Shown in pieces: positions 53,571-62,091 of a stretch of 64,000 bases of DNA. This stretch comes from CAWARU01 sp963805795 (GTDB lineage: Bacteria > Pseudomonadota > Gammaproteobacteria > UBA6186 > Azoamicaceae): positions 1,302,001 to 1,366,000 of the forward strand of contig CAWDVG010000001.1 of the NCBI GenBank assembly GCA_963805795.1. Reading direction: 5' to 3'. Made by a program: the position numbers and the translations under genes. The stretch's first letter is position 1. Each line of letters opens with the position of its first letter. The notes beneath the pieces are model-generated. The model was not told where the DNA came from. It saw only the letters and a program-made list of their open reading frames with translations, and searched no databases.

Positions 53571-54764
53571 ATGTTGACTGATATGAAAATCAACCGATTA
53601 AAGCCTGAAGATAAAACAAAACGCTATAGTGATCGAGATGGCTTGACCCTAGAGGTAAGACCATCTGGTAATAAAGTGTTCATATTCCGCTTCCAATGGG
53701 TTAAGAAGCCACAAACCATAACCTTAGGGCGTTATCCAAGCCTAAGCCTTGCTGAAGCACGGAGCTTAGCTTCTGTTCACCGTGCCAACATAGATAAGGG
53801 CATCGACCCTAGGAAGACCAAGGAAAACAATGTTAAGGAAGAAATTACTTTTGGAGATGTTGCTAAGCAATGGTATGAAAAGAATTGCTCAAGATGGCGA
53901 GAAAGGACAAAGAAGATCCACGCCCGGAGTTTAGAAAGAGATATTTGGCCAATTATTGAGAACAAGCATATAAGTAAAATAACTAAAGCTCATTTATTGC
54001 AAGTGATAAATCCCCATGAAATTCTTGGCCATCATGAAATAGCACATCGATTGCATGATCGTTTGAAATCAATTTTTGATTTTGCACTTGCTTGCGGCAT
54101 TACTGAAAACTACCCATTTATTGGACTGAAAAAAGCTCTTTCACCAAAGCCAAAAATTAAAAATCAGTCTGCTATTAATCCAAATGAAGCTCATGAAATG
54201 CTTGCAAGCATTAAAAATAGTAAGGTTAGCAAGATCACAAGGCTATATATTGAATTGTTAGCGCATTTATTTGTACGCCCCTCTGAATTAAGACTAGCAA
54301 AGTGGTCTGAATTTAACTTACAAAAAGCCGAATGGAATATACCAACTGATCGCATGAAAATGGATGCGCCCCACTGGGTGCCACTTATAGCGCAAGCATT
54401 AATAATTCTGAGAGAATTAAGGCTTCTTACAGGGTTTACTCCTTATTTATTCAATACTCCAAATTCCAATATACATAAACCCATGAGTGAAGCCAGCGCA
54501 CGCAAACTGCTTCATAAATCAGGATTCAAAGATCGCCATACATTACATGGTTTTAGGGCGTTAGCATCTACAGTGTTGCATGAGGAAAGTAGCTTCCGAA
54601 CTGATGCTATCGAGGCACAGCTCGCGCATAAAGTGCAAGGAGTTCGAGGTGTATACTTACGGGCAGATTTTAAGCAGGAGCGTAGAGGGTTAATGGAGTG
54701 GTACAGCAAATGGCTAGAAAAAAATCACACATATAGCCATAACATATTAATTGAACAAATTTAA
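53571..54764 (+). CDS. P4-type tyrosine-family integrase
   Basis: The 397-residue protein has the N-terminal DUF4102 arm-binding part (DGLTLEVRPSGNKVFIFRFQ, TLGRYPSLSLAEAR), a core-binding domain and a catalytic domain. The catalytic residues are R236 (RPSELR), H326 and R329 (HGFR), H353 (LAHK) and the nucleophile Y362 (GVYLRADF). It would recombine the attachment repeat at 53333-53366 with tRNA-Arg copies. The frame is intact, so the island may be mobile. Confidence 0.95.
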   Translation: MLTDMKINRLKPEDKTKRYSDRDGLTLEVRPSGNKVFIFRFQWVKKPQTITLGRYPSLSLAEARSLASVHRANIDKGIDPRKTKENNVKEEITFGDVAKQWYEKNCSRWRERTKKIHARSLERDIWPIIENKHISKITKAHLLQVINPHEILGHHEIAHRLHDRLKSIFDFALACGITENYPFIGLKKALSPKPKIKNQSAINPNEAHEMLASIKNSKVSKITRLYIELLAHLFVRPSELRLAKWSEFNLQKAEWNIPTDRMKMDAPHWVPLIAQALIILRELRLLTGFTPYLFNTPNSNIHKPMSEASARKLLHKSGFKDRHTLHGFRALASTVLHEESSFRTDAIEAQLAHKVQGVRGVYLRADFKQERRGLMEWYSKWLEKNHTYSHNILIEQI

Positions 54765-54778
54765 CTAGGAGAGCCAGC

Positions 54779-55396
54779 ATGAGCAAGGTTATTGAAAAAA
54801 ACAAAAAAACAGATATTGAATTACAAATCAGGAAAAAAATAAAAAAAATGAAAGATACATTATATCATCTGCTAGAATATCATCTGAAAATTGAGAAAAT
54901 CGATGAAATAGATTCGAATGTGTATAACCTTATAAGAAATTACCAACTAGGTCCAAAAATTTTTAGCGAGGACAAGAACCGTCTTGAACAAGCTATCACT
55001 GATATTAAAAAAGGATTAACACTAGTAAAAAAAGGATTCCATAAGTCAGAACAATATAATTTGGCTAGCCTAAATCCATTTATCTCGCATAATCATAGCC
55101 AAATCATTTCTTTACTCCAAAAAGAATTAGATGGATATAAAGAGACTCTGGATTTCATAAAATTTTATAAAAAAATTAAATATAGCCATCTAGATACCAA
55201 ATTAAGTGCAATTCTATATCTTTTCAGGGAGGGTGAGAAACTTGGATTGAAGGTGCTTGGTAGCCCACAAGGAGGCAAGGGTAAAAAAAATCAGTTTTTC
55301 GAATTTATAAACATTTTTACAGAAGTTAAGAACCGGACAACTTTTAATAAATATCTTGTTCAATATAAGCAATGGAAAAAAGAAAATTCTATCTAA
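54779..55396 (+). CDS. Hypothetical Lys-rich helical protein
   Basis: I do not recognise this 205-residue protein. It is basic (N-terminus MSKVIEKNKKTDIELQIRKK), predicted largely helical, with no membrane segment or catalytic motif. The start has AGGAG 9 bases upstream. It follows the integrase by 14 bases, so it is probably co-transcribed and could serve the island's recombination or regulation. Confidence 0.6.
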   Translation: MSKVIEKNKKTDIELQIRKKIKKMKDTLYHLLEYHLKIEKIDEIDSNVYNLIRNYQLGPKIFSEDKNRLEQAITDIKKGLTLVKKGFHKSEQYNLASLNPFISHNHSQIISLLQKELDGYKETLDFIKFYKKIKYSHLDTKLSAILYLFREGEKLGLKVLGSPQGGKGKKNQFFEFINIFTEVKNRTTFNKYLVQYKQWKKENSI

Positions 55397-55450
55397 AAGC
55401 TCTCTATTCTTTTCATATACTGTCCAGCAGTTTGGTTCATTATTAATTTT

Positions 55451-55466
55451 TATACTGAACAGTATA
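55451..55466 (+). promoter_or_regulatory. Palindromic candidate operator before the AlpA-like gene
   Basis: TATACTG, AA, CAGTATA is a perfect inverted repeat, and another TATACTG lies at 55416-55422. It is about 80 bases upstream of the AlpA-like regulator and could be bound by it or by another island regulator. Confidence 0.45.
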
Positions 55467-55544
55467 CTTATTCCAATTCATTCATAATAGCCTTTTTGGA
55501 TCTTTGAGAACGATTCGAAAAGAAGTTATGCAAAGGAGCTATTT

Positions 55545-55724
55545 ATGAAATTTGAACCGATATTGTTACATCCAAAGCAAGCTCAAGAAATTCTTGGAGT
55601 TGGTCCTACTAAATTCTATGAGTTGGTAAAAAAACCGTCCTTCCCTAAAGCTAAACATTCTGTAGGAAGAAGACCAATGTATTTGAAGAGTGAATTAGAA
55701 GATTGGGCAAATAATGTTGAATAA
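55545..55724 (+). CDS. AlpA-family regulator/excisionase (59 residues)
   Basis: A 60-codon frame with GGAG 7 bases before the ATG encodes a MerR-like winged helix-turn-helix: LHPKQAQEILGVGPTKFYEL, then FPKAKHSVGRRPMYLKSELE and DWANN. This is the AlpA/Xis pattern (helix-turn-helix, wing with GRR, closing Trp). AlpA proteins switch on excision and island genes. It stands between the integrase block and the replication block. Confidence 0.85.
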   Translation: MKFEPILLHPKQAQEILGVGPTKFYELVKKPSFPKAKHSVGRRPMYLKSELEDWANNVE

Positions 55725-55809
55725 TTAACGTTTGAGCTCATGACTGCCTAATGCAATCTTAAACAGGAATTCATGTGCCGCCATGAGCTCATAACTGGAG
55801 TTCCTTTCC

Positions 55810-56721
55810 ATGGGCAATATTAATGCATTTGATTCAATTTTGGAATGCTTCCGCAGCGAAATGATGCTAAAGATCATATCGCCCCCAACGAATATCTATG
55901 CGGATGGACATATTCATCGGTTTCATATCCCAGGAGATAGGCAAGGTACCCTTAATGGCTGGTACGTTTTACACCTTGACGAGGTCCCAAGCGGGGCATT
56001 CGGCAGCTGGAAAGTTGGTATTTCTTCAACATGGTCCGCCAAAGCTAAAGGCGACATGAATGCTAAAGAATCTGCAGAATACTGCCGTCGAATAGCTGAA
56101 GTTCAACGTCAACGGGACCAGGTACAGTTACAACAGCATCAACAAGCAGCAAAACGCTCACAGAATATATGGAACACGTTAAAGTCTGCTGACCCTCATC
56201 ATCCATATCTCATTAAAAAACGTATTTTACCCTTTACGGCTCGTCAGCAAGGGAATCATCTAGTTTTGCCAGTAATCGATTGTGGAGGACAGATATGGAG
56301 CCTGCAATTTATTGACCCTACTGGCAAAAAGCTATTGCTAGCGGGTGGCGCTAAGAAGGGTCGCTTTATTTTAGTTAATGAATTAGAACTAAACTCCTCA
56401 ATATTGATCTGTGAAGGATGGGCAACAGGAGCAACATTAGCTCGAGATTACCCTCGCACATCTGTAATTGCTGCAATTGATGCAAATAACCTCGAACATG
56501 CAGCCATGGCACTTCGTCGCCAATGGCCTACTACTAGAATGATCATCTGTGCTGATGACGATAGACAAACGATCGGTAATCCCGGTTTAACAAAAGGACG
56601 ACGTGCCTCAATAAATGCAGGCGCATTTTTCATATCACCTCCTTGGCCACAAGATGCACCCGATACCCTAACTGATTTTAATGATCTGGCCTGTTGGTTG
56701 GAAGATAGGGATGAGAAATGA
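55810..56721 (+). CDS. TOPRIM-domain primase of a satellite/plasmid type
   Basis: The 303-residue protein has an N-terminal domain with the pattern GWYVLHLDEVPSGAFGSWKV, a Gln-rich coiled segment (about 95-115), HPYLIKKRIL and a C-terminal TOPRIM domain. The TOPRIM catalytic acids are in ILICEGWATGATLA (Glu) and IICADDDRQTIGNPG (Asp-x-Asp). It is similar to DUF927/DUF5906-associated primases of phage satellites and would prime island DNA replication. The stop overlaps the next start (ATGA). Confidence 0.85.
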   Translation: MGNINAFDSILECFRSEMMLKIISPPTNIYADGHIHRFHIPGDRQGTLNGWYVLHLDEVPSGAFGSWKVGISSTWSAKAKGDMNAKESAEYCRRIAEVQRQRDQVQLQQHQQAAKRSQNIWNTLKSADPHHPYLIKKRILPFTARQQGNHLVLPVIDCGGQIWSLQFIDPTGKKLLLAGGAKKGRFILVNELELNSSILICEGWATGATLARDYPRTSVIAAIDANNLEHAAMALRRQWPTTRMIICADDDRQTIGNPGLTKGRRASINAGAFFISPPWPQDAPDTLTDFNDLACWLEDRDEK

Positions 56722-57131
56722 ATAATCCTGATGGTACCCTATTACTCAGAACTGAAACACTTACTTCTATAGCTCTGAATGATCTACTCAGAAAAAATTT
56801 GCCGCCCAGAGAAAATTTACTTGAGCCATGGTTACCTAAAGCAGGACTGGCCATGATATACGCGGAGAGAGGCATTGGTAAAACCTTTCTTGCACTTGAA
56901 ATAGCACTCGCCGTAGCTTATGGAGATTCATTATTATCATTTAATGCATCAATCCCTCGTCCAGTCTTATATATTGATGGCGAAATGCCAGCAAATACCA
57001 TGCAAGAAAGACTAGCTAATATAGTAAAAAGAAAAAAAGCAACTCCGAACATGATTGAACCGATATTTATTACCCCAGATTTGCAGAATGGAGTAATGCC
57101 AAATTTAGGAACTCCAGCTGGGCAGGAATGA
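56718..57131 (+). CDS. RepA-like AAA ATPase, N-terminal part (frameshifted gene)
   Basis: The 137-residue frame has the first half of an AAA_25/RepA-type hexameric helicase: EPWLPKAGLAMIYAERGIGK TFLAL with Walker A and YIDGEMPANTMQERL. It ends in TGA at 57131 where GGCAGGAATGATAGC lacks one base to continue Q-E-M-I-A. The remainder with Walker B is read in the next frame from 57128. Either a deletion of one A has split the gene, or the ATGA overlap and slippage allow both parts to be made. Confidence 0.8.
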   Translation: MNNPDGTLLLRTETLTSIALNDLLRKNLPPRENLLEPWLPKAGLAMIYAERGIGKTFLALEIALAVAYGDSLLSFNASIPRPVLYIDGEMPANTMQERLANIVKRKKATPNMIEPIFITPDLQNGVMPNLGTPAGQE

Positions 57132-57634
57132 TAGCTGAGCATGTAGAAAACGTAGATTTAATCATCGTTGACAATATTTCTACGTTATGTGGCCATGGTA
57201 GAGAAAATGAAGCTGAGAGTTGGTTACCTATTCAGGCATGGGCTCTACAGCAAAGGCGACAAGGTAAATCTGTATTATTTATACATCATGCTGGCAAAAA
57301 TGGTACACAAAGAGGGACAAGCAAACGCGAAGACACCCTTGACACAGTCATTAAATTAAAACGTCCAAATCACTATGTGCCCACAATGGGCGCGTGTTTT
57401 GAACTTAGTTTTGAGAAAGCTAGAGGCATCGTTGGAAATGAAGTAGCAACTATTCTATGTCATTTAAAAGATGATGGTTGGCATTTTGAACCAATTGAAG
57501 AAACCAGTTATCAACAAGTCATTGAATTATTTAAAAGTGGATATAAGCAACGTGAAATTGTGGATGAATTAAAATTAAGCAAAAGTTACGTCTCGAAAAT
57601 TGTTGCTAAAGCTAGAAGTAAAGGGGATATATAG
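57128..57634 (+). CDS. RepA-like AAA ATPase, C-terminal part (frameshifted gene)
   Basis: The 168-residue frame continues the helicase: Walker B VDLIIVDNISTLC, sensor region SVLFIHHAGKNGTQRGTSKR, and GACFELSFEKARG. It ends with a helix-turn-helix-like tail (YKQREIVDELKLSKSYVSKI). There is no independent ribosome-binding site beyond the overlap with the previous stop. Alone it lacks the P-loop and could not hydrolyse ATP. Confidence 0.8.
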   Translation: MIAEHVENVDLIIVDNISTLCGHGRENEAESWLPIQAWALQQRRQGKSVLFIHHAGKNGTQRGTSKREDTLDTVIKLKRPNHYVPTMGACFELSFEKARGIVGNEVATILCHLKDDGWHFEPIEETSYQQVIELFKSGYKQREIVDELKLSKSYVSKIVAKARSKGDI

Positions 57635-57942
57635 GGTCAAATTTCAATTCATGGCTAAGCACTGACAAAACTGGATTGGGGCTAAATAAGTTTCCAATTT
57701 TCTCCCCCAAAGAAGGAAACTAGAAACTTTGCAATCGTAAATGGAAACTTCTAAAGGAAACTTAATGGTCATATTTACTCTGGAAGCCTTGATAACATTG
57801 ATATTGATAAGGAAACTTGGTAGGAAACATCAAAAAAATGAGAACATCCTACCTGGAAACTATATATGATATAAAACCAGAATCAATTTTCTCTCTGCAA
57901 ATTGCAGATAATATGCAGGCTCGACAAGATGAGGTTTTTAAT
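57635..57942. other. Intergenic region with repeated GGAAAC motifs
   Basis: GGAAAC occurs at 57715, 57743, 57756, 57811 and 57823, with AGAAAC at 57722 and the inverse GTTTCC at 57690, mostly followed by TT. The cluster lies just after the replication genes. It could be iterons of an island origin or binding sites of a regulator. The frame of the next gene is open upstream to 57817 but its likely start is at 57943. Confidence 0.4.
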
Positions 57943-58353
57943 ATGACAAAATTCATACCAGGGCAATCAGGTAATCCATCCGGTAAAAAAAGAGGAACAT
58001 TAAACAAAAGAAGCCAATTAGCTAAACTCTTAGAACCGCATGCCGTAGCTCTAATTAACAAGGCCGTAGAATTGGCGTTAGCTGGTGATAGCAATGCCCT
58101 ACGCTTATGTATCGAGAGGTTAATCCCCAAGGCCAAAGATGACATTGTAAAAGTTATTTTCCCAGATATTACTCCCAATAACTCTAAGAAAATCGTTTCA
58201 GAGCTCTTACAAGCACTGTCAGGAAAAGAACTGTGCATTTCGGAATTAAGAAATCTTATTAATCTTATCAACGAATATAATGTTGAGCATACAAATACAA
58301 CCAATTTTCAACAACTGACAGAATTAGTCAAAAAATATGAGCGAGATTATTAG
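57943..58353 (+). CDS. DUF5681-domain protein
   Basis: The ATG at 57943 has GAGG 9 bases upstream. It starts MTKFIPGQSGNPSGKKRGTL, the typical beginning of DUF5681 proteins, which are common in prophages and islands near terminase or integrase genes. The rest of the 136 residues is helical (LAKLLEPHAVALINKAVELA, LAGDSNALRLCIERLIPKAK). The function is not known; a small-terminase or DNA-binding role has been suggested by context for relatives. Confidence 0.8.
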   Translation: MTKFIPGQSGNPSGKKRGTLNKRSQLAKLLEPHAVALINKAVELALAGDSNALRLCIERLIPKAKDDIVKVIFPDITPNNSKKIVSELLQALSGKELCISELRNLINLINEYNVEHTNTTNFQQLTELVKKYERDY

Positions 58354-58743
58354 TTTACTAGCAAAAAATGGGGGATTTCTTAATTCGTATATAAAGAACT
58401 ATTGGGAACTTTGTTGCCCATTATCAAAAATGCGTTATCATCAAACTGACAATCTCCATTTTTTTATTATTGAAAGATCTTTAGTATAACAATTAAATAA
58501 TGATTTTTATATATTTCTCCAGGTTGTAGCTCCACGATTGCCGTCAATTCTGCATAAAGCAGCAGAATACTGCCTCCAGGTTCATTCAAACATCTCTTTA
58601 GCAAGCCACAGATTGTACGGATCATCCACCCAATTCTTGTAAATAAACTAATATTAATAATAATCGTTTGAAAATTGACTCAAACATTAACTGACAAAAA
58701 TATTTACCTTTGCATGAAATACTTGAATAGAGGTGGCTATTCT
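58354..58743. other. 390-base gap without a recognisable gene
   Basis: The region is AT-rich. I see no tRNA, no frame with a ribosome-binding site and no clear repeat. It probably contains the promoter of the HEPN-motif gene. Confidence 0.4.
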
Positions 58744-59340
58744 ATGTCAAAACAAAAAAAATTAAGAAGATTTATAAAGTCTCACTCTAAATTGGGCATT
58801 CATATCCCTACTGAAAATTATAGAAAGTTTAGCTCTCTCACATCAACAATGGAAGATTTCTATTTCCAGCAGATAATGCCTGACAAACCTGAATATTCTA
58901 GGCTTAGATCAATAATATGCAGCCTTACTGAAATTGTAGGTTTACACTGTGAATCTATCATATTTTTTCTGGGAGACAGTGTGTTCGGAAAAAAATTTCT
59001 TAATAGATTAAAGGCTGGGAATGAAAGTTTTTACAATAAATATGCGTGGATGTTAGACAAAAAACTCATTGATGAAAATGATTTTCAAGTATTAGAAAAT
59101 CTAAAGAATTTAAGGAACAGCCTAATTCATCTCGACGAAAATTCATCAAGATCTGAGTACATTGCCATAAAACCATATGCAACATCCGCTGGATTAATGG
59201 GCTTATTCATCAAGATAGATCAAATTGTTAATAAAATTGATTCTATATATGGAACAGGAAAAGAATTAAAATGCAGAATAATTCCGGGTTTTTTTGATGA
59301 AATGCTGATTTATCATGGTATTAAAAATCTTGATGAATAA
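58744..59340 (+). CDS. HEPN-like protein with Rx4H motif
   Basis: The ATG at 58744 is preferred (GAGGTGG 8 bases upstream), giving 198 residues; the frame opens at 58675. The protein is largely helical. It contains NLKNLRNSLIHLDENS with R124-N-S-L-I-H129, the R-x(4-6)-H motif with a polar residue after Arg that forms the RNase site in HEPN toxins and defence proteins. A zinc-ribbon protein follows. In an island this suggests an RNA-cutting abortive-infection or toxin role. Family is inferred from one motif and the helical context only. Confidence 0.6.
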   Translation: MSKQKKLRRFIKSHSKLGIHIPTENYRKFSSLTSTMEDFYFQQIMPDKPEYSRLRSIICSLTEIVGLHCESIIFFLGDSVFGKKFLNRLKAGNESFYNKYAWMLDKKLIDENDFQVLENLKNLRNSLIHLDENSSRSEYIAIKPYATSAGLMGLFIKIDQIVNKIDSIYGTGKELKCRIIPGFFDEMLIYHGIKNLDE

Positions 59341-59396
59341 ACAACATAATCTATTTTTAAAAAATATTTATCAACCATTGATTAAAGGAGAAGAAA

Positions 59397-59630
59397 ATGA
59401 AAAATGTAATTATTGCTAACGGCCCGTGTGTGGATTGCGAAAAAAATAAGTTTCCAAAAAATAAAGAAAAAATAGGAATACCAGTTCACCATCAAACAAA
59501 ACTTGGGAAAGGATACGATCAATCAACATATGAATTCTTTCAATGCATTGATTGCGGTGCAATTTGGCAAACCATCACTGACAAAGGAGCAGGTGGACAT
59601 GGCTTCTATACCTCTAAACTTACAAAATAA
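59397..59630 (+). CDS. Small zinc-ribbon protein
   Basis: The 77-residue protein has two CxxC knuckles, CVDCEKNK (11-14) and CIDCGAIW (50-53), 36 residues apart, typical of a zinc ribbon, with HH between. The start has AAAGGAGAAG 6 bases upstream. I do not recognise a specific family. It may be the partner or regulator of the HEPN-motif protein 56 bases upstream. Confidence 0.65.
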   Translation: MKNVIIANGPCVDCEKNKFPKNKEKIGIPVHHQTKLGKGYDQSTYEFFQCIDCGAIWQTITDKGAGGHGFYTSKLTK

Positions 59631-59904
59631 CAATACGTTTTCCTAATAATACATGGACAACCCAGATTAACCACCTAACGCACCATACTCGAATGGTCGG
59701 TTACCTATATCGAATTTTCAGACCAGTACAACCGAACCAAATAGTGTTCGGTTACAAATAAATATTCGCATAAGGATTGCCGGCAGGTTGTTATCTAAGG
59801 TTTATGGCAATAAAGTTGGCTATACGATGATTGTTAGTAATCATAGTTCGAAGAAACCCAGATAACATTAGATAAGCCCAGCCAATCAGTCGCAAACCTC
59901 TCAA
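59631..59904. other. Convergent intergenic region with a hairpin
   Basis: AACCGAAC (59732-59739) pairs with GTTCGGTT (59748-59755) across 8 bases, and GGTCGGTTAC at 59696-59705 repeats part of it. It could be a terminator for the two convergent genes. No gene is seen. Confidence 0.4.
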
Positions 59905-60744
59905 TCATGATAGATTTTTAGCCTCTTCGATAACAAATTCATGACAATATGTCCGAGACATTTCAATCTTTCTGGTAATTTTGCTTGCTTCAATTTTCTC
60001 ATCAAGATTAGGACACCACCCCATGCAATCGCTCTTCGAGATTAGGGCAATTTCCAAAGTAACAATCACCTTATCAAAATCAAAACTGCCTGCCTCTTCG
60101 ATTGTGATAACTTTTGCATCTCTATTATATTTTCCATTGTATTTACCAAAATTCTCATTATCATCATTTTCATATAAGTGCACAAACAGGTTCATTCCCG
60201 CCTTGATTTTGTTCGTCTTAAATGTTTTCACCTTCCTCAAAGTTTCGGCATCGAATGAATCGGTATATGCGGAAGCATCGAAATTTCCATATCTATCAAG
60301 AGGAATATCATCTAGTAGAATTACAATTCCCCCTTCCTTACCATTTGGGGCTTCATAAAATGCAGATATCGCACTATATGGGTAATCAAGACATATTAAA
60401 TATATATTCACAAAATCTTCGGGAAAATTTTTCCAATATCCAGCCTTTTTATTTAGTTTGGTTTTAATTGCTACTAAATCCAGTCTAATCTTCATTATTT
60501 CATCTGCAATTGCGTTATTAAATGATATTAATTCATATTCTTTTCTTTTTGAAGTGGCTCTTGCCATTAAAGCACCCCCTCTTATTTCAGCCAACACTTC
60601 TTTAAAATATGAAATAATAGTTGCGAATGAGGCGATTATTACAATAAATATAAAATCCAGTTTGTTTAATGAGCCCCCAAATAAAAACGTTACAACCAAT
60701 GCCCCTGTAAAAACACCTATAAAAGTAAATAAAAAATTTATCAT
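59905..60744 (-). CDS. Membrane protein with two N-terminal helices and a cytosolic domain
   Basis: The ATG at 60744 (GGGAG 7 bases upstream) gives about 279 residues. Two membrane helices (FLFTFIGVFTGALVVTFLF and LDFIFIVIIASFATIISYF) are followed by a helix and a mixed alpha/beta soluble domain with no motif I know. Two-helix anchors with a cytosolic domain occur in pore-forming or sensor proteins of conflict systems, but that is only a structural analogy. It diverges from the XRE regulator and faces the zinc-ribbon gene. Confidence 0.6.
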   Translation of the reverse strand: MINFLFTFIGVFTGALVVTFLFGGSLNKLDFIFIVIIASFATIISYFKEVLAEIRGGALMARATSKRKEYELISFNNAIADEIMKIRLDLVAIKTKLNKKAGYWKNFPEDFVNIYLICLDYPYSAISAFYEAPNGKEGGIVILLDDIPLDRYGNFDASAYTDSFDAETLRKVKTFKTNKIKAGMNLFVHLYENDDNENFGKYNGKYNRDAKVITIEEAGSFDFDKVIVTLEIALISKSDCMGWCPNLDEKIEASKITRKIEMSRTYCHEFVIEEAKNLS

Positions 60745-60878
60745 TAACTTCTCCCAAATAATAATATTAATCAAGCAATCAAAATAACTAAATTAGAAGA
60801 AGAATACTATCATAAGTTTCAGCAAAATGCCACTTATTGTGTGTCGCCTGATTGAGTTCATTGGGTTGTACTTGATGT

Positions 60879-61112
60879 ATGTACACAAAACATCCCAATC
60901 TTATTAAAATTGGTCAGAGGATTCAAATTTTAAGGAAAAAAATGGGCTATTCGCAAGAGGAGTTTGCCTATATGGCTGGCCTTGCAAGAACTTATATGGG
61001 CAGAGTTGAACGAGGGGAACAAAATATTTCTATCCAAAACCTGATAAAAATAGCCATTGCCCTAAAAGTAGAGGTCGGAGAATTAATACCGCCTACAAAG
61101 CATCTGAAATAA
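60879..61112 (+). CDS. Small XRE-family transcriptional regulator
   Basis: The 77-residue protein is almost only a helix-turn-helix: IGQRIQILRKKMGYSQEEFA, LARTYMGRVERGEQNISIQN, then LIKIAIALKVEVGELI. This resembles controller (C) proteins of restriction-modification and other self-regulated modules. No strong ribosome-binding site precedes the ATG, so an early leaderless or weak expression is possible. It precedes the DprA-like gene by 64 bases on the same strand and is a natural candidate for its regulator. Confidence 0.85.
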   Translation: MYTKHPNLIKIGQRIQILRKKMGYSQEEFAYMAGLARTYMGRVERGEQNISIQNLIKIAIALKVEVGELIPPTKHLK

Positions 61113-61143
61113 ATGACACAAGAAATATTATTGCGTGTATAAT
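61113..61143 (+). promoter_or_regulatory. Probable sigma-70 promoter of the DprA-like gene
   Basis: A perfect TATAAT (61138-61143) is preceded by TGACAC (61114-61119) at 18 bases, with the DprA-like start 33 bases after the -10 box. The XRE protein encoded just upstream could act here. Confidence 0.5.
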
Positions 61144-61176
61144 GTGAACATAGTATGAAGATTGAGGGGAATCAAT

Positions 61177-62091
61177 ATGGCCGTGAATGCAGCATTACCC
61201 TTTCCTGAGCATAATATAATAATTCCATCGATTGAAATTGGCGCATTTGAAGCTTTGTGGTCCAAAGATATATCTTCTTTTAAGCAATTGAGGGAGAAAA
61301 TATCATCATCTGATGTAAAATTGTTAAGCGATTTAATTGAACCCTCAGTTGCAAAGAAATTCTACCACCAAGTAGTTAGCAAGCTTAAATTAGCAGGAAT
61401 TGATCATTATGGTGTTAGACTTGCTGGAACTATAGATTTCCCATCATCACTATATGACGCTGATTATCCTGTTGCATTACTCTACTATAGGGGCAATTGG
61501 GACCTGGCGTTTACCCGTGGAATCTCGATAGTAGGCACTCGAACTCCATCTCTAGAGGGTGTTAGAAGAGCACAGAGATTAGTAAAATTACTAGTTGAGG
61601 CAGGTTTCACTATCTATTCTGGCTTAGCGGCTGGCATTGATACCGTAGTACATAAAACGGCTATTGATGCTGGAGGTTCCACTGTTGCTGTCATTGGCAC
61701 CCCTCTGTGGCATCATTACCCCAAAGATAATGCTCTCTTACAAGAAAAAATTGCAAAAAATCATTTATTAATTAGCCAAGTTCCTATGCTAGGCTATGAA
61801 GAAAAGGATATAAAATTTAATCGCATTTTTTTCCCTGAAAGAAACAAAACTATGGCGGCCCTATCTGAAGCCACTATTATCGTAGAGGCTGGAAATACCT
61901 CGGGAACATTAACACAAGCAAAAGCAGCATTGAAACAAGGCAGGAAGGTATTTATCTTAAATAATAACTTTGAAAATCCACATTTAACTTGGCCTCATAA
62001 ACTTCAAAAAGCTGGTGCAATCCGTGTTCATGAAGTCAATGATCTGTTGCAGGAGCTTTCTCATGCCCGCATTCCAATTACAAAAAATTGA
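61177..62091 (+). CDS. DprA/Smf-like Rossmann (SLOG) protein
   Basis: The ATG at 61177 has GAGGGG 7 bases upstream (a TTG at 61162 opens the frame), giving 304 residues. The DprA fold motifs are clear: ISIVGTRTPSLEGVRRAQRL (116-135), YSGLAAGIDTVVHKTAIDAG (147-166), STVAVIGTPL, FFPERNKTMAALSEATIIVE (218-237) and AGNTSGTLTQAKAALKQGRK V. Classical DprA loads RecA on incoming DNA in transformation. The same SLOG fold in islands may bind nucleotides or nucleic acid in conflict systems. The usual C-terminal winged helix is lacking. The end overlaps a phosphoribosyltransferase gene by 29 bases, pointing to a two-protein unit rather than to housekeeping DprA. Confidence 0.9.
   Translation: MAVNAALPFPEHNIIIPSIEIGAFEALWSKDISSFKQLREKISSSDVKLLSDLIEPSVAKKFYHQVVSKLKLAGIDHYGVRLAGTIDFPSSLYDADYPVALLYYRGNWDLAFTRGISIVGTRTPSLEGVRRAQRLVKLLVEAGFTIYSGLAAGIDTVVHKTAIDAGGSTVAVIGTPLWHHYPKDNALLQEKIAKNHLLISQVPMLGYEEKDIKFNRIFFPERNKTMAALSEATIIVEAGNTSGTLTQAKAALKQGRKVFILNNNFENPHLTWPHKLQKAGAIRVHEVNDLLQELSHARIPITKN

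Noticed and set aside
57690..57828. CRISPR array
   Set aside because: The GGAAAC repeats are too short and irregularly spaced, and no cas gene is near.
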